Shown here: positions 48,941-57,589 of the stretch, one piece after another | How the letters are laid out: each line of letters starts with the position of its first letter | Position numbering within the stretch: the first letter of the stretch is position 1 | Source of the DNA: Chrysophaeum taylorii | Taxonomy: Eukaryota; Sar; Pelagophyceae; Pelagomonadales; Pelagomonadaceae | Reading direction: 5' to 3' | NCBI GenBank assembly: GCA_029834535.1 | Contig: JAQMWT010000634.1 | Span: 38,314 to 102,313 of the forward strand | DNA: 64,000 nucleotides | The notes under the pieces: model-generated | What the model was told of the DNA's origin: nothing | Database searches by the model: none | The model's input: the letters and a program-made list of their open reading frames with translations, nothing else | Program-made: the position numbers and the translations under genes

Positions 48941-49651
48941 CTAGCGCGAGGAGCGCGGCTTCGCCTTACGAGCATCTCGTGAACGAATCTTCTGGTAAAC
49001 GCGGGTGATGATCGGTTCAGGAACTCGACCACTGCGTAAAGTAAACTTGGGGACCAACACGTCAATCTCGTGTGGAGCGAAATCCGTGACACAAGGAGTT
49101 GTGTTGGAGGAAATTCGGGACTTGTCGGTGAAACTTCGACCTTCAACGTCCTTGAATTCGGGCTTGAGCTTGCGGTGCGAAAGGTGAGAGGTCGGCTTGA
49201 AATAAGCGACATCATCGTTCGGACCCAAATCGGAATAGAAATGTAGAGCAACACGATCATTTTGGTAATCGTAAGGCTCGTAAACTTCAGCAACATAAAC
49301 CTTCTTGCGCCAATCGGAGCGCTTCCGGTCAGGAATCCGGAAAACAACAAACTTACCGTGCTGATAATCATCACGGAAGGTTTCTTCGGGTTTGCGGATG
49401 GTTTGATCAACAATCGGAGGTACCATCACAGGCGTGATCTGACTTACATGAACACGCCGCTCTTCGGGCGGCGAGTCGAGAGACTCAATCCTATAGGTGA
49501 CCGGGGAGAGGCGTTCCTTGATAATAAACGGCCCTCGCCATTCCGGTCGAACTTTGTTCTGAAGGAAAGGGATGTAGAGCAAAACGTGCGATCCTTCCTT
49601 GTATTCAACATCAACATGATCAGCATTGTAAGCCAATCGCTGTTTCTTCAA
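48941..49651 (-). CDS. gypsy-M integrase C-terminus (GPY/F and putative chromatin-reader barrel)
   Basis: A 236-codon frame. It begins with KKQRLAYNADHVDVEYKEGS and then RPEWRGPFIIKERLSPVTYR, which is the GPY/F module at the end of gypsy integrases. Next, KFVVFRIPDRKRSDWRKKVY and VAEVYEPYDYQNDRVALHFY form five or six beta-strand-like segments resembling a Tudor, BAH or chromo-barrel fold rather than a classical chromodomain. Such tails guide integration into chromatin in related elements. The last 60 residues are basic. The frame is intact but cut off from the core by the inverted duplication. Confidence 0.65.
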   Translation of the reverse strand: MKKQRLAYNADHVDVEYKEGSHVLLYIPFLQNKVRPEWRGPFIIKERLSPVTYRIESLDSPPEERRVHVSQITPVMVPPIVDQTIRKPEETFRDDYQHGKFVVFRIPDRKRSDWRKKVYVAEVYEPYDYQNDRVALHFYSDLGPNDDVAYFKPTSHLSHRKLKPEFKDVEGRSFTDKSRISSNTTPCVTDFAPHEIDVLVPKFTLRSGRVPEPIITRVYQKIRSRDARKAKPRSSR

Positions 49652-50117
49652 AGCTTATCACGAGCCTCGCGGACGATCTTTGTATAATATTTCAATCGTT
49701 CGCGAGTCTCGGCAACTGCATCAGAGCGAGTCTTCGGCAATAATCGTGTATCAAAATCCATGAGCGTGTAGTCAGTCGGCAGCATCGGCTGACGGTTCAG
49801 GCGCAGCATAAAGTTGCGAAGACTCGCTCTGATGCAGTCGCCGAGACTCGCGAACGATTGAAATATTATACAAAGATCGTCCGCGAGGCTCGTGATAAAG
49901 CTTTGAAGAAACAGCGATTGGCTTACAATGCTGATCATGTTGATGTTTAATACAAGGAAGGATCGCACGTTTTGCTCTACATCCCTTTCCTTCAGAACAA
50001 ACTTCGACCGGAATGGCGAGGGCCGTTTATTAGTCTTCGGCAATAATCGTGTATCAAAATCCATGAGCGTGTAGTCAGTCGGCAGCATCGGCTGACGGTT
50101 CAGGCGCAGCATAAAGG
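49520..50117. repeat. Inverted duplication within gypsy-M integrase
   Basis: Bases 49520-49735 reappear reverse-complemented at about 49815-50030, and 49730-49815 reappear directly at about 50033-50117. The result is a palindrome-like fold-back with an 80-base centre. Copies are nearly identical, so the event is recent or is an assembly or template-switch artefact. Confidence 0.8.
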
Positions 50118-51220
50118 GAGAAATCTGCGTGCCTGTAATAAACTTGCGGTTGTAGCAAAACGCAATATAATGAGCAAAGTCAGGCCAATCCGTGATGTTC
50201 CGGCCTTGAAGGCAAGCACGGAGGAAGGCCTTGATAAATCGGTTGACACGCTCAGCCGGGTTCGACTGGGCATGATAGGGAATCGTAGTTTGGTATCGTG
50301 TGTTAAAGAGATGGCAAAACCCGCGCATCAACTTGTTCACGAACTCTTTACCGTTGTCGGTACGAATCATCTGGGGCAAGTAGCCCTTGAGGAGAATGTT
50401 AATGACAAAAGACTCGAGGACAGACTCAGCAGTCTTATCGTTCAAAACATCCAGAATCAAGAAATGCGAGAGAGAACGGATCAAAAAATACTAGAAGATA
50501 CGTCTCGGGACCAGCGCTGGGCAAGGGTCCAAATAAATCCATGCAAAGAACAGCACCATCACCATCGTAGACGGGCTGCTGCAAGAGTCCAGCTCGTTTC
50601 GGCTCCGGCGTACGAGCTTTCTGGCAAACTAAGCATTCAGCAATGAAGACTCCAACTTCGTTCGACATGTGAGGCCACCAAAATCGTTCTTGGATAGCCT
50701 GGACGGTACTGTGACGTCCCATATGACCACCGTTAACCGGAGTGTCATGGTAGAGTCGAATAATGCGCTTGCGCAACGTAGCAGGTGCAACAATCATCGG
50801 GTGCAAATCAGCAGAAATGCGGTAAAGAACATCTTTAACGACTTCGAATCGTTCGTTCGCTCGGGAACGTCGCGGCGTCTGACCTTGGGCCATTCGGTAG
50901 CGAATATCCTCGCAAGTAGCATCAGATTCTTGCTCACGTGCGATCTCAGCGAGCGTCATATTATCGGGTATCTTATCGATATAATCTTTGTAAGCGGCTG
51001 CGTCCTTGAAGATCTGTGGCTCATCGCGCGCACGGTTCTTCCGACGTTGTCTCGTAGCGTGAGACGTAGCCAATTTCATCGGATCCTTTTCAGGATCTTC
51101 CTCGTCTTCCGGCAGTTCGGTCGTAATAAACGACATTATGAAGTGGCAGCCGGAGGCGGGAACTCCTCGGTCATCAACAGGTCGGGGAAGCTCTTGGAAC
51201 ACCAAATAAGCGTGGTTCAA
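49648..51220 (-). pseudogene. gypsy-M integrase zinc finger and catalytic core
   Basis: Bases 51220-50435 contain the H2C2 finger (GGHMGRHSTVQ...ECLVCQKART) and the first catalytic Asp in LCMDLFGPLP. After a frame change near 50480, the frame ending at 49648 gives RTDNGKEFVN with the second Asp and NPAERVNRFIKAF with the Glu, so the DDE triad is present. The frame then runs into the inverted duplication. Confidence 0.82.
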
Positions 51221-51255
51221 AGGTTCTCCAAACTCGTCAGTCTCGATGACATGAT

Positions 51256-51690
51256 CTATCGGATTGCGGGAGAGACAGTCAGGATACTCATTCCCGGTGA
51301 CTTTCCCGGCTTGTAACCAAGTTCAGGGTCAAAATTGGCGAGGCGCATCGCCCAACGAGCAAGCTGCCCAGACGAGTGCGTCGCCTTACGTAAAAACGTC
51401 AAATTTCGGTGATCGGTCTCCAAAACAGTCCGGTGCCCTTCGATGTAGGCTCGAAAGTGCTCTAGAGAAAGTATAACTGCCAGCAGCTCTAGCCGACGGG
51501 GCTCATAATTGCGCATCTCCTTCGGCACAGCTCGGCTCCAATATTCAATCACTCGTTCTTCTCGAGTCACTCTTCCGGCATCGTCCTTGACTTCGACAAT
51601 CTGGAAGAGATATGCTCCAAGTCCATCCTTGGAAGCATCGGATCGGATCTGAAAAGGCAGATCATAATCGGGGTGGTAGACTCCACGGAA
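51256..51690 (-). pseudogene. gypsy-M RNase H
   Basis: Reading from about 51690 gives RSDASKDGLGAYLFQ (first catalytic Asp), RRLELLAVILSLEHFR (catalytic Glu) and LETDHRNLTFL (Asp), the normal gypsy RNase H set. It is joined to RT by a one-base frame change at about 51690 (VDSVE to VYHPDYDL). Confidence 0.82.
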
Positions 51691-53639
51691 TCAACCAAAG
51701 CTTCAATAATCGTATCCCAAGCTTTCTGACACTCGGGCGTCCACTCGAACTTTACACCTTCGAGGCATAATCGTCTCAGCGGTTCCACGATCTTCGAGTA
51801 GCCCTTCACATATCGCCGGCAGTAATTACTCATGCCGATGAAAGAGCGTATCTGGGTCTTCGGGGAAGTATTCGGTAAAGTACCTGGAATCGGCATCTTC
51901 TGCAGTGCTTCCAGCGTCTTCGGATTCGGCTTCAAGCCTTCTGGGGTAGAAATGTGTCCCAGAAATTCTATATCATCCTTGAGAAGGTGGAACTTCGCGG
52001 TTCGACCGCTGTACCCTCTCTGTGCCAAATGACACATCACTTCGATCAAAACTTGTAAATGTCGATGAAGATCGTCGGATCCCATCATAATATCGTCAAC
52101 AAACGCAACCAAGTCTTGATACATCCATTTCGAAAGGTCGCTCGCCATTTGCTTGCAGAAAAGAGCTCCGGCCGTCTTCACACCTAGAGGTAATCGCAAG
52201 AAACTATGAGCGCCAAGTGGGCTAACCATCGTGACAGCGTCTTGCGCTGCCGGATCCAGACGAAGGTTGTGGTATCCCCATCTAATATCAATGCATGTCC
52301 GCCATCGTCTCATGGCGAGAAAAGCTAAAGCATCATCTTGTCGAATGTTCGGCCAACTGTCATTGACCAATTGATCGTTGAGCTGACGTAAGTCAACTGC
52401 AGCACGGAACGCGTTTGACGTTCCAATCTCAGCTCCTTTCTTCGGAAGCATCAACACAGGAAAGCCCCAAGGTGAGTTGGCCGGACGAATGACTCCATCC
52501 CGGCACCACTCGCTGATCTGCTTGCGGAGACAATCGAGCTTCGCAGGCGTCAATCGGTAGGGCGTCATCTTTATCGGTCGCGGATTCGCGTCTTTGAATC
52601 GTAGAGACACAGGAGGCGAGTCCACAGGTCTCATAATCGGGTCGAAAAAGGCCCAAGAATATTGCACACAGTGACGGAGCATCAGTTTCGCCTCGTCATC
52701 TAAGTGCGGATTGTCAGGAATTCCCAGCTCCTGCACAACCTTGTCAACTTCTTCCTTCGTATGAATTTTAACTTTCATTGCTTCGTTATCCTTGACATGC
52801 TCGGGAGTTTGCGGCAGCGGTGCACCCTCAGCATCGCGCGGCGCATCTTTCCATGGCACATCGAACTTTTTCTCGTATTTTAGTTTCACTTCCGGGTGGC
52901 TTTTGTTGATCCTCTCGCCTTTGACACGAACACTCGGCTCGCTCTTAATCTTCGGTTCCCGATTTTGCTCAGGATCTGGCGGAACGTCAAAATTTGGTTG
53001 TCGGGGGGGCCCAGCAGAAGAAGCACGAGACGTCCCCGGCTCATCTGTTGCAGGCGGAATCAACGGTACCTCTGGAGGTTTCCATTTGGTGCGATCTTGG
53101 AGATCATCAGTCGACACCCATCTTACGACACGTGTGCGCGTGTTTAACAGCGGAACTTGTACGTGACGAAGGGTGGTTTCATCAATTTGTAAATAATAAT
53201 CAAACGGTCGGTCTGCAGGACTCAGCGCTGACGGCAAAGCTTCGCCGCTCAAGTGAAAATCCTTGGTCACAGAGTTGTGCAGATCGAGCACTAATAAGGC
53301 CATCGTGTCAGGTGGCACGACGGACGCCAAGTGTTTCAACGAGGTCGTCCTGGAGAAGCCGGCCCAATCAAAATCAAGGGGCATCGTCAGCAACTCCGAA
53401 GTCATTTTCAGATTCAGAGATCTGCAATCGGAACGGTGCGGTCCTACGCGAAGCGGGACACGCGTAACGGTGTAAGCTGCGTCTGTCGCGGCTCGTGATG
53501 ATCCTAAATTGTTCATCTGAAGTAAATGTCGTTCGTCGGCGTAGCCAAGTGCTGCGGCGAACTCTTGCTGCATATTCTTCAAAAGTTTTTGGAACTGCGC
53601 GCAAATGGAGCGGATGGCTGGAAACCAACAATCGCACAC
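51567..53639 (-). CDS. pol: gypsy-M Pol: methyltransferase C-terminus, linker and reverse transcriptase
   Basis: A 690-codon open frame. The first roughly 50 residues (FQKLLKNMQQEFAAALGYAD, then NNLGSSRAATDAA) look like the last methyltransferase motifs rather than Gag. A roughly 250-residue linker with Pro/Lys/Glu-rich repeats follows (IKSEPSVRVKGERINKSHPE); no aspartic protease is recognisable. Reverse transcriptase runs from SPWGFPVLMLPKK through AAVDLRQLND, FLRLPLGVKTAGALF and the catalytic AFVDDIMMG to GHISTPEGL and FIGMSNYCRRY. All RT motifs are intact in this copy. Confidence 0.85.
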   Translation of the reverse strand: MCDCWFPAIRSICAQFQKLLKNMQQEFAAALGYADERHLLQMNNLGSSRAATDAAYTVTRVPLRVGPHRSDCRSLNLKMTSELLTMPLDFDWAGFSRTTSLKHLASVVPPDTMALLVLDLHNSVTKDFHLSGEALPSALSPADRPFDYYLQIDETTLRHVQVPLLNTRTRVVRWVSTDDLQDRTKWKPPEVPLIPPATDEPGTSRASSAGPPRQPNFDVPPDPEQNREPKIKSEPSVRVKGERINKSHPEVKLKYEKKFDVPWKDAPRDAEGAPLPQTPEHVKDNEAMKVKIHTKEEVDKVVQELGIPDNPHLDDEAKLMLRHCVQYSWAFFDPIMRPVDSPPVSLRFKDANPRPIKMTPYRLTPAKLDCLRKQISEWCRDGVIRPANSPWGFPVLMLPKKGAEIGTSNAFRAAVDLRQLNDQLVNDSWPNIRQDDALAFLAMRRWRTCIDIRWGYHNLRLDPAAQDAVTMVSPLGAHSFLRLPLGVKTAGALFCKQMASDLSKWMYQDLVAFVDDIMMGSDDLHRHLQVLIEVMCHLAQRGYSGRTAKFHLLKDDIEFLGHISTPEGLKPNPKTLEALQKMPIPGTLPNTSPKTQIRSFIGMSNYCRRYVKGYSKIVEPLRRLCLEGVKFEWTPECQKAWDTIIEALVDSVESTTPIMICLFRSDPMLPRMDLEHISSRLSKSRTMPEE

Positions 53640-54210
53640 GACAGCTCATCAAACTGGGAGTTATGTCGTAAAAATTGACGACGTACACGTAAGGGTGCAA
53701 ACGTGCGACGTAAGAAATAATCGAGGCCTCCTGCTCTATCAACCACATGAAGAAACCAGCCATCTTGCATAATTTCATCGTCCAGTGGGTAGCGGTGACT
53801 CCTTTCCCAACATCTCTGGAGGTCAAGTTGCACAGAGCGGAGTGTACGCAGGGTGGCGACGCGACACACATCGACGACGACCATTCCGCGTAGGGTAAAT
53901 AAGATTCGATCAACCGTAAGGTTGTAACATAGCGACCACACAGTGTGTGCTGCACCACAGGAATATTCGGAAAGTTCTTGTGGTGGATCTGGTTGGCGGT
54001 GTCCGACGCATCGAGTGCTAGCACGACTCGAAACGACGTCCCACACGTTTCGTTGGCTCGTTGGAGACCTAAAGTACTGCCTCCGGCTCCACTGAACAGC
54101 ATCACCACCTTGCGATAAGTGATTGGAAGCCATTGAACCTTTTCATATCGGCGGCGGATCTCCGCTTCGGGCTGCCGGTTGTCTCGCCAGCGGCGCCCTC
54201 GGCAGTTCAT
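53440..54210 (-). CDS. gypsy-M C5-cytosine DNA methyltransferase domain
   Basis: The frame starts at the ATG at 54210 and is open to 53374. Motifs: I, VVMLFSGAGGSTLGL (35-49); II, VVLALDASD (Asp 67); IV, CVASPPC with the catalytic Cys at 121; VI, FFMWLIEQ (Glu 159 equivalent to ENV); VIII, SCRVRLL (RxR at 191-193, Gln replaced by Ser). After about residue 200 the homology continues in the frame of the 53639 ORF, so one frame change separates the two halves. The catalytic motifs look better preserved than in copia-M. The family is the C5-MTase fold; which DNMT class donated it needs phylogeny. It begins about 150 bases inside the 5' LTR, in the place of Gag. Confidence 0.8.
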
Positions 54211-54357
54211 CGCCGTAGTAGTTCAGCTCTTCTTCCTCATTATCATAATCAGTATCATTGTCATCGTTCCCTCGCTCGTCTCATACTGACGGCTTGGCGG
54301 AACGTCAAAATTTGGTTGTCGGGGGGGGGCAGCAGAAGAAGCATATCCTCCACCACC

Positions 54358-54959
54358 TGTGGCGTAAGGAGAATTTTAGGGGCTACCTGGCGTGCCTTCG
54401 AATCCTGGCTCGCCGCTCGCGTCCATGCCCTTGGTGGGGTCACTGGACGAGGATGGCCGTTCTCCTGCCACACGACCACAAACAACTTCCGTGCCTGGTC
54501 CTCACAACTTGAGGACCGGCTGTTGCTTTATGATCAAGGATATATCGAAAATCAGAAATCAGGGTGACGCATGTCACGGAAAAGGAAGATGATGTCATAG
54601 AGAAAACTGACATCATCACAACGGAGTTAGGGTCGGATAAGAAAACGAGACTAGCCCGCGCCGCAACGACGGGTCCTACAACGCGTGGGCTTTTTCCTTT
54701 TTTTGCGTGAGGGGACGAAAGGATGCCGACTTCACTATGGGGACTAGTTCCATCGCGACGATCTCGCGGCGTGGCGGCACATACTGCTTGAGTACAAATG
54801 AACATAGCTCAGCGATCCGTTGAGTATGTCTTAGTACAAACTGAAACATAGTTAACGGCTCGTACGAACTTTCTTATCCGACCCGTCGGAGTAGGTGCCC
54901 CTGATAAGGGGGGGGGCTAGAAGAGGGGTAAGCCGCAGGAGGCTGGTGTTGCCGCCACA
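54358..54959 (-). repeat. 5' LTR of gypsy-M, with inserted element
   Basis: It matches 48564-48900 except for insertion of inverted-repeat copy 3 at 54629-54885, flanked by CGGAGT on both sides. Just inside the LTR (54295-54345) a segment of about 50 bases duplicates 52978-53030 of the pol linker. Confidence 0.87.
54629..54885 (-). mobile_element. 257-bp inverted-repeat element, copy 3
   Basis: Same terminal repeats and orientation as copy 2. Comparison with the 3' LTR gives a 6-base duplication CGGAGT. The right terminal repeat ends CCGACCCG with one base changed. Confidence 0.88.
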
Positions 54960-55043
54960 CTTATCTCCGCCAGTCAGGCACATCCCTCCTACCCCACACA
55001 CCCACCCACATCCTTCATGCTCCCCACACACACCCCCCTCTTA

Positions 55044-55432
55044 GCTAACTAAACTAACTTCAGACCTCTCCCGAGCATGGGAGCCAGGCCGGACAGGCAG
55101 GAGCCGATCCGGAATCACAGAGGAAAATCACGCAGTTGGGGCTGAGGCGAGGGACGAGGACTCGTTGATGACGGACCGCCACTGCGCGCGGTCTTGTGCG
55201 AAGTCGTGCAAAAGCGTCGCAGGCCGCAAACGTGTTGGTCCACGAACAATCGACCTGTCCGTCGCGTTCTGCCCAACCGAGCGAACCCCATCCCAGCGCG
55301 GACTTTCCGGGTGCTAACCGGCCAGCCCGGGAGGCGAGCAGGCACCGTCTCACTCCGGGACGGCCGGGGCCGCCGCAGGGAGCAAGCGTGTTAGGCGCCG
55401 TCCTCAATCGCAACCAACGGTTAGCGATCGCA
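55044..55432 (-). mobile_element. SINE-like element, copy F
   Basis: Full length, reversed; nearly identical to copies A and B, with the head CTGCGATCGCTAACCG complement at 55411-55432 and an AGTT-type tail at 55044-55058 (slightly degenerate). Adjacent sequence on both sides contains the dispersed CTTAGCAGTCGACATTTAAAG motif. Confidence 0.85.
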
Positions 55433-55516
55433 GGGTTAGGGGTTTTCTTAGCAGTCGACATTTAAAGACAAACAGCCCCCCTCTTAGCAGTCGACATTTA
55501 ACGACAAACAAGTGCA

Positions 55517-55856
55517 GGCCAGTAAGTTCACCTAGTCCCAATCTCTAACCCCAGTAAGTTCACCTGGTCCCAGTAAGTTCACCTGGTCAGTAAGTTCACC
55601 TAGTCCAAATCTCTAACCCCAGTAAGTTCGGCGTAAACCCACTCGTGCTCACACCACTCCTTCGAGCTCGTCGCTGTCGCCTCCGCCAATCTAAGCTGCT
55701 TCGATCCGCACACGCCGCTAACCTTTGAGTTTACTCTAAAACCCCCAGTAAGCTCACCTGGTCCCAGTAAGTTCACCTGGTCACTATATTCACCTAGTCC
55801 CAATCTCAAACCCCAGTAAGTTCACCTGGTCCCAGTAAGTTCACCTACAGTGCGCG
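55517..55856. repeat. Clustered near-palindromic 17-19-mers
   Basis: About ten copies of CCAGTAAGTTCACCTGG(TC) or close variants, in two clusters (55517-55630 and 55745-55856) with AATCTCTAACCCC spacers recurring between them. The unit is almost self-complementary. A roughly 110-base unrelated segment separates the clusters. It is not a CRISPR: there are no unique equal-length spacers, and the host is eukaryotic. Confidence 0.8.
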
Positions 55857-56440
55857 TGTAGACGCCGGGAGGGGGCTTATCGGTATTGCGCAGCACGTGT
55901 GGGGTAGGGTGGAGTCGTCGACTCAGAAGAGCATATTCTCGGGGTTGCCGATCGACAGAGAGCCACGTAGAGCTGGACGTGACAGAAGACGGGCTTGTGG
56001 GCAAGAGGACGCGGACCTCGCGGGGCGTCTGGCCCTGGCTCTTGTTGATCGTTTGGCGTAGGCGGGCCTTAAGGGATACAGGTTGGAGGAGCCTCGGTGA
56101 CAACGACACGATCAATCATGTATCTGGTACCGTTGCAGTGGCCGTGCGACGGGTCGAGGTTGCGAAGACTTTAAGCTCGCGATCAAAGTCAGCATGCCGT
56201 TGGTTGTCAGGGAGTTGAAAACTCGACTGTAAAGAGCGAGGCGTCGGCTTCCGACCCAACCTAGTCGGCCGAAAAGAACTCCGACGCCTCGTCTCCGGGA
56301 AAAAAAGGCCGCGGTCATGCGCGCGTTGTCAGCATCGACAACATCGTTTCGACGGGGCGTGAGAATGGCGCGCTGAAAGAGCCGCCGCGGGTCGTGGAAA
56401 TAGTCTGCGAGGTCGCCGTAGACGGCTTCGAGGATCAATG
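55822..56440 (-). pseudogene. Pif1/Helitron-type helicase C-terminal remnant
   Basis: A minus-strand segment from 56438 reads LFQRAILTPRRNDVVDADNA, typical of the Pif1 helicase region before the last motifs, and a later frame (from about 56060) reads RQTINKSQGQTPREVRVLLP followed by YALLSRR, the Pif1 motifs V-VI. Both parts are in the right order, with frame changes between them. Such helicase tails in isolation usually come from Helitron transposons. No Rep domain is seen in the window. Confidence 0.65.
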
Positions 56441-56459
56441 GCTGGCTCGCGGGCCTACC

Positions 56460-56830
56460 TGATCCTTACCCTAAATCGGGGGACAAACAAACACACCGCA
56501 TCTACCGTGAGTGGGGGATCGCCAACGCATTAGGCCGGGCTCGCTGCGCCCTCACCGCCCTCACCCATGTCGCCGTCTCGGGGAACCCCACCCAGGCCGC
56601 CCGATCCCAGCAGGACGTCACCCTTCGTCGCACATACGTCCGGCGGCAGCATGCGCACGACCTCCGGGCGGGGCTCGTCCTCTCTTCGCCTGCCCCACGA
56701 CTTGGCGATGACCCCGACTGGGTCCCGCATACTTATCTCCGCCCGTCAGGCACATCCCTCCTACCCCACAAAACCACCCACATCCTTCATGCCCCACACA
56801 CATACACCCCTCTTAGCAGTCGACCTCTAA

Positions 56831-56867
<37 letters not shown>

Positions 56868-56888
56868 AACATCCGTCGATTAGTAGTA
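56460..56888. other. Intergenic with ACAG microsatellite
   Basis: It contains the dispersed C-rich/CTTAGCAGTCGAC motif (56735-56830) and an (ACAG)n tract of about ten units (56830-56870) next to the left end of the palindrome. No gene is recognised. Confidence 0.5.
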
Positions 56889-57589
56889 AGGACTAGTAAG
56901 GCCAAGTCGGGTTTTTTCGGCCTTTTTCTCGGGGGGCAAGCCCCCCGAACCCCCCGGGAATTGGGGGGCTCTGCCCCCCAAACCCCGCCGGGGACACCCC
57001 CGGACCCCCCACCGCCTCGACGGCCGCCGCGTCTCGGGAGCCGACCAAAAACGCCGTCGCACGCCCTGGAAATTCTGTCTTTTCGGTTCTTGAAGATTTC
57101 TGCGCATTTTTTCGTTCTTGGGTTAGGGTGGGTACCCTTTTCCTTCCTTTCCGTTGCGCGAAGCGTTCTGGGGGTTAGCCTTATGCCTGTTTATTTTCGG
57201 CTTTGCGTTTTTTGCGCATGGACTATGAGATGGACTATGAGATGGCGGATGGCCGCTTTGTTTAATGGAGTATTTCATTATAGACAATAGGCGCCGGGGT
57301 GGCGGCGGGCGTAGTGAGAAGGAGGGCGTCGCGCATAATCCATAGATAGCGGACGCGCCGTCGCGGTCGACGGTCCAGAGGTTCTCGCGGCGAGGACGGC
57401 CGCAGCGGGAAGAGCGAGGCGTGGCCGCGGAAGCGGGCTTCGCCGTAGACGCGAGCGGGGAGGTCTTCGTCTCCGTGGGCGATGGCCGATGGCCACGGGC
57501 GGTCGTGGTGGACGCGCGCGGGCGCGCGGCCGGTCGTCGGCGCGCGGGCGCGCGGCGCGCTCGTAGAGTCCGAGGCCGCGGTCGCGAAG

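Larger units (their letters stand above)
48564..54959 (-). mobile_element. Ty3/gypsy LTR retrotransposon carrying a DNA methyltransferase (gypsy-M)
   Basis: LTRs start and end TGTGGCG...CGCCACA: 3' LTR 48564-48900 (337 bp) and 5' LTR 54358-54959 (602 bp with the inserted inverted-repeat element). Minus-strand order: C5-cytosine methyltransferase, linker, reverse transcriptase, RNase H, integrase with zinc finger, GPY/F-like and barrel-like C-terminus; this is gypsy order. No Gag or zinc knuckle is visible between the 5' LTR and the methyltransferase (about 150 bases). Frames are broken at several places and the integrase region contains an inverted duplication. The flanks (CGAGC and CTTAT) do not form a duplication. 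Confidence 0.88.

Noticed and set aside
55060-55461. 133-codon frame conserved between SINE copies A, B and F
   Set aside because: Conservation follows recent SINE duplication; other frames are equally open and the diverged copies D and E do not keep it.
55517-55856. CRISPR-like array
   Set aside because: Spacers are not unique or constant in length, repeats are near-palindromic 17-19-mers, and the genome is eukaryotic.
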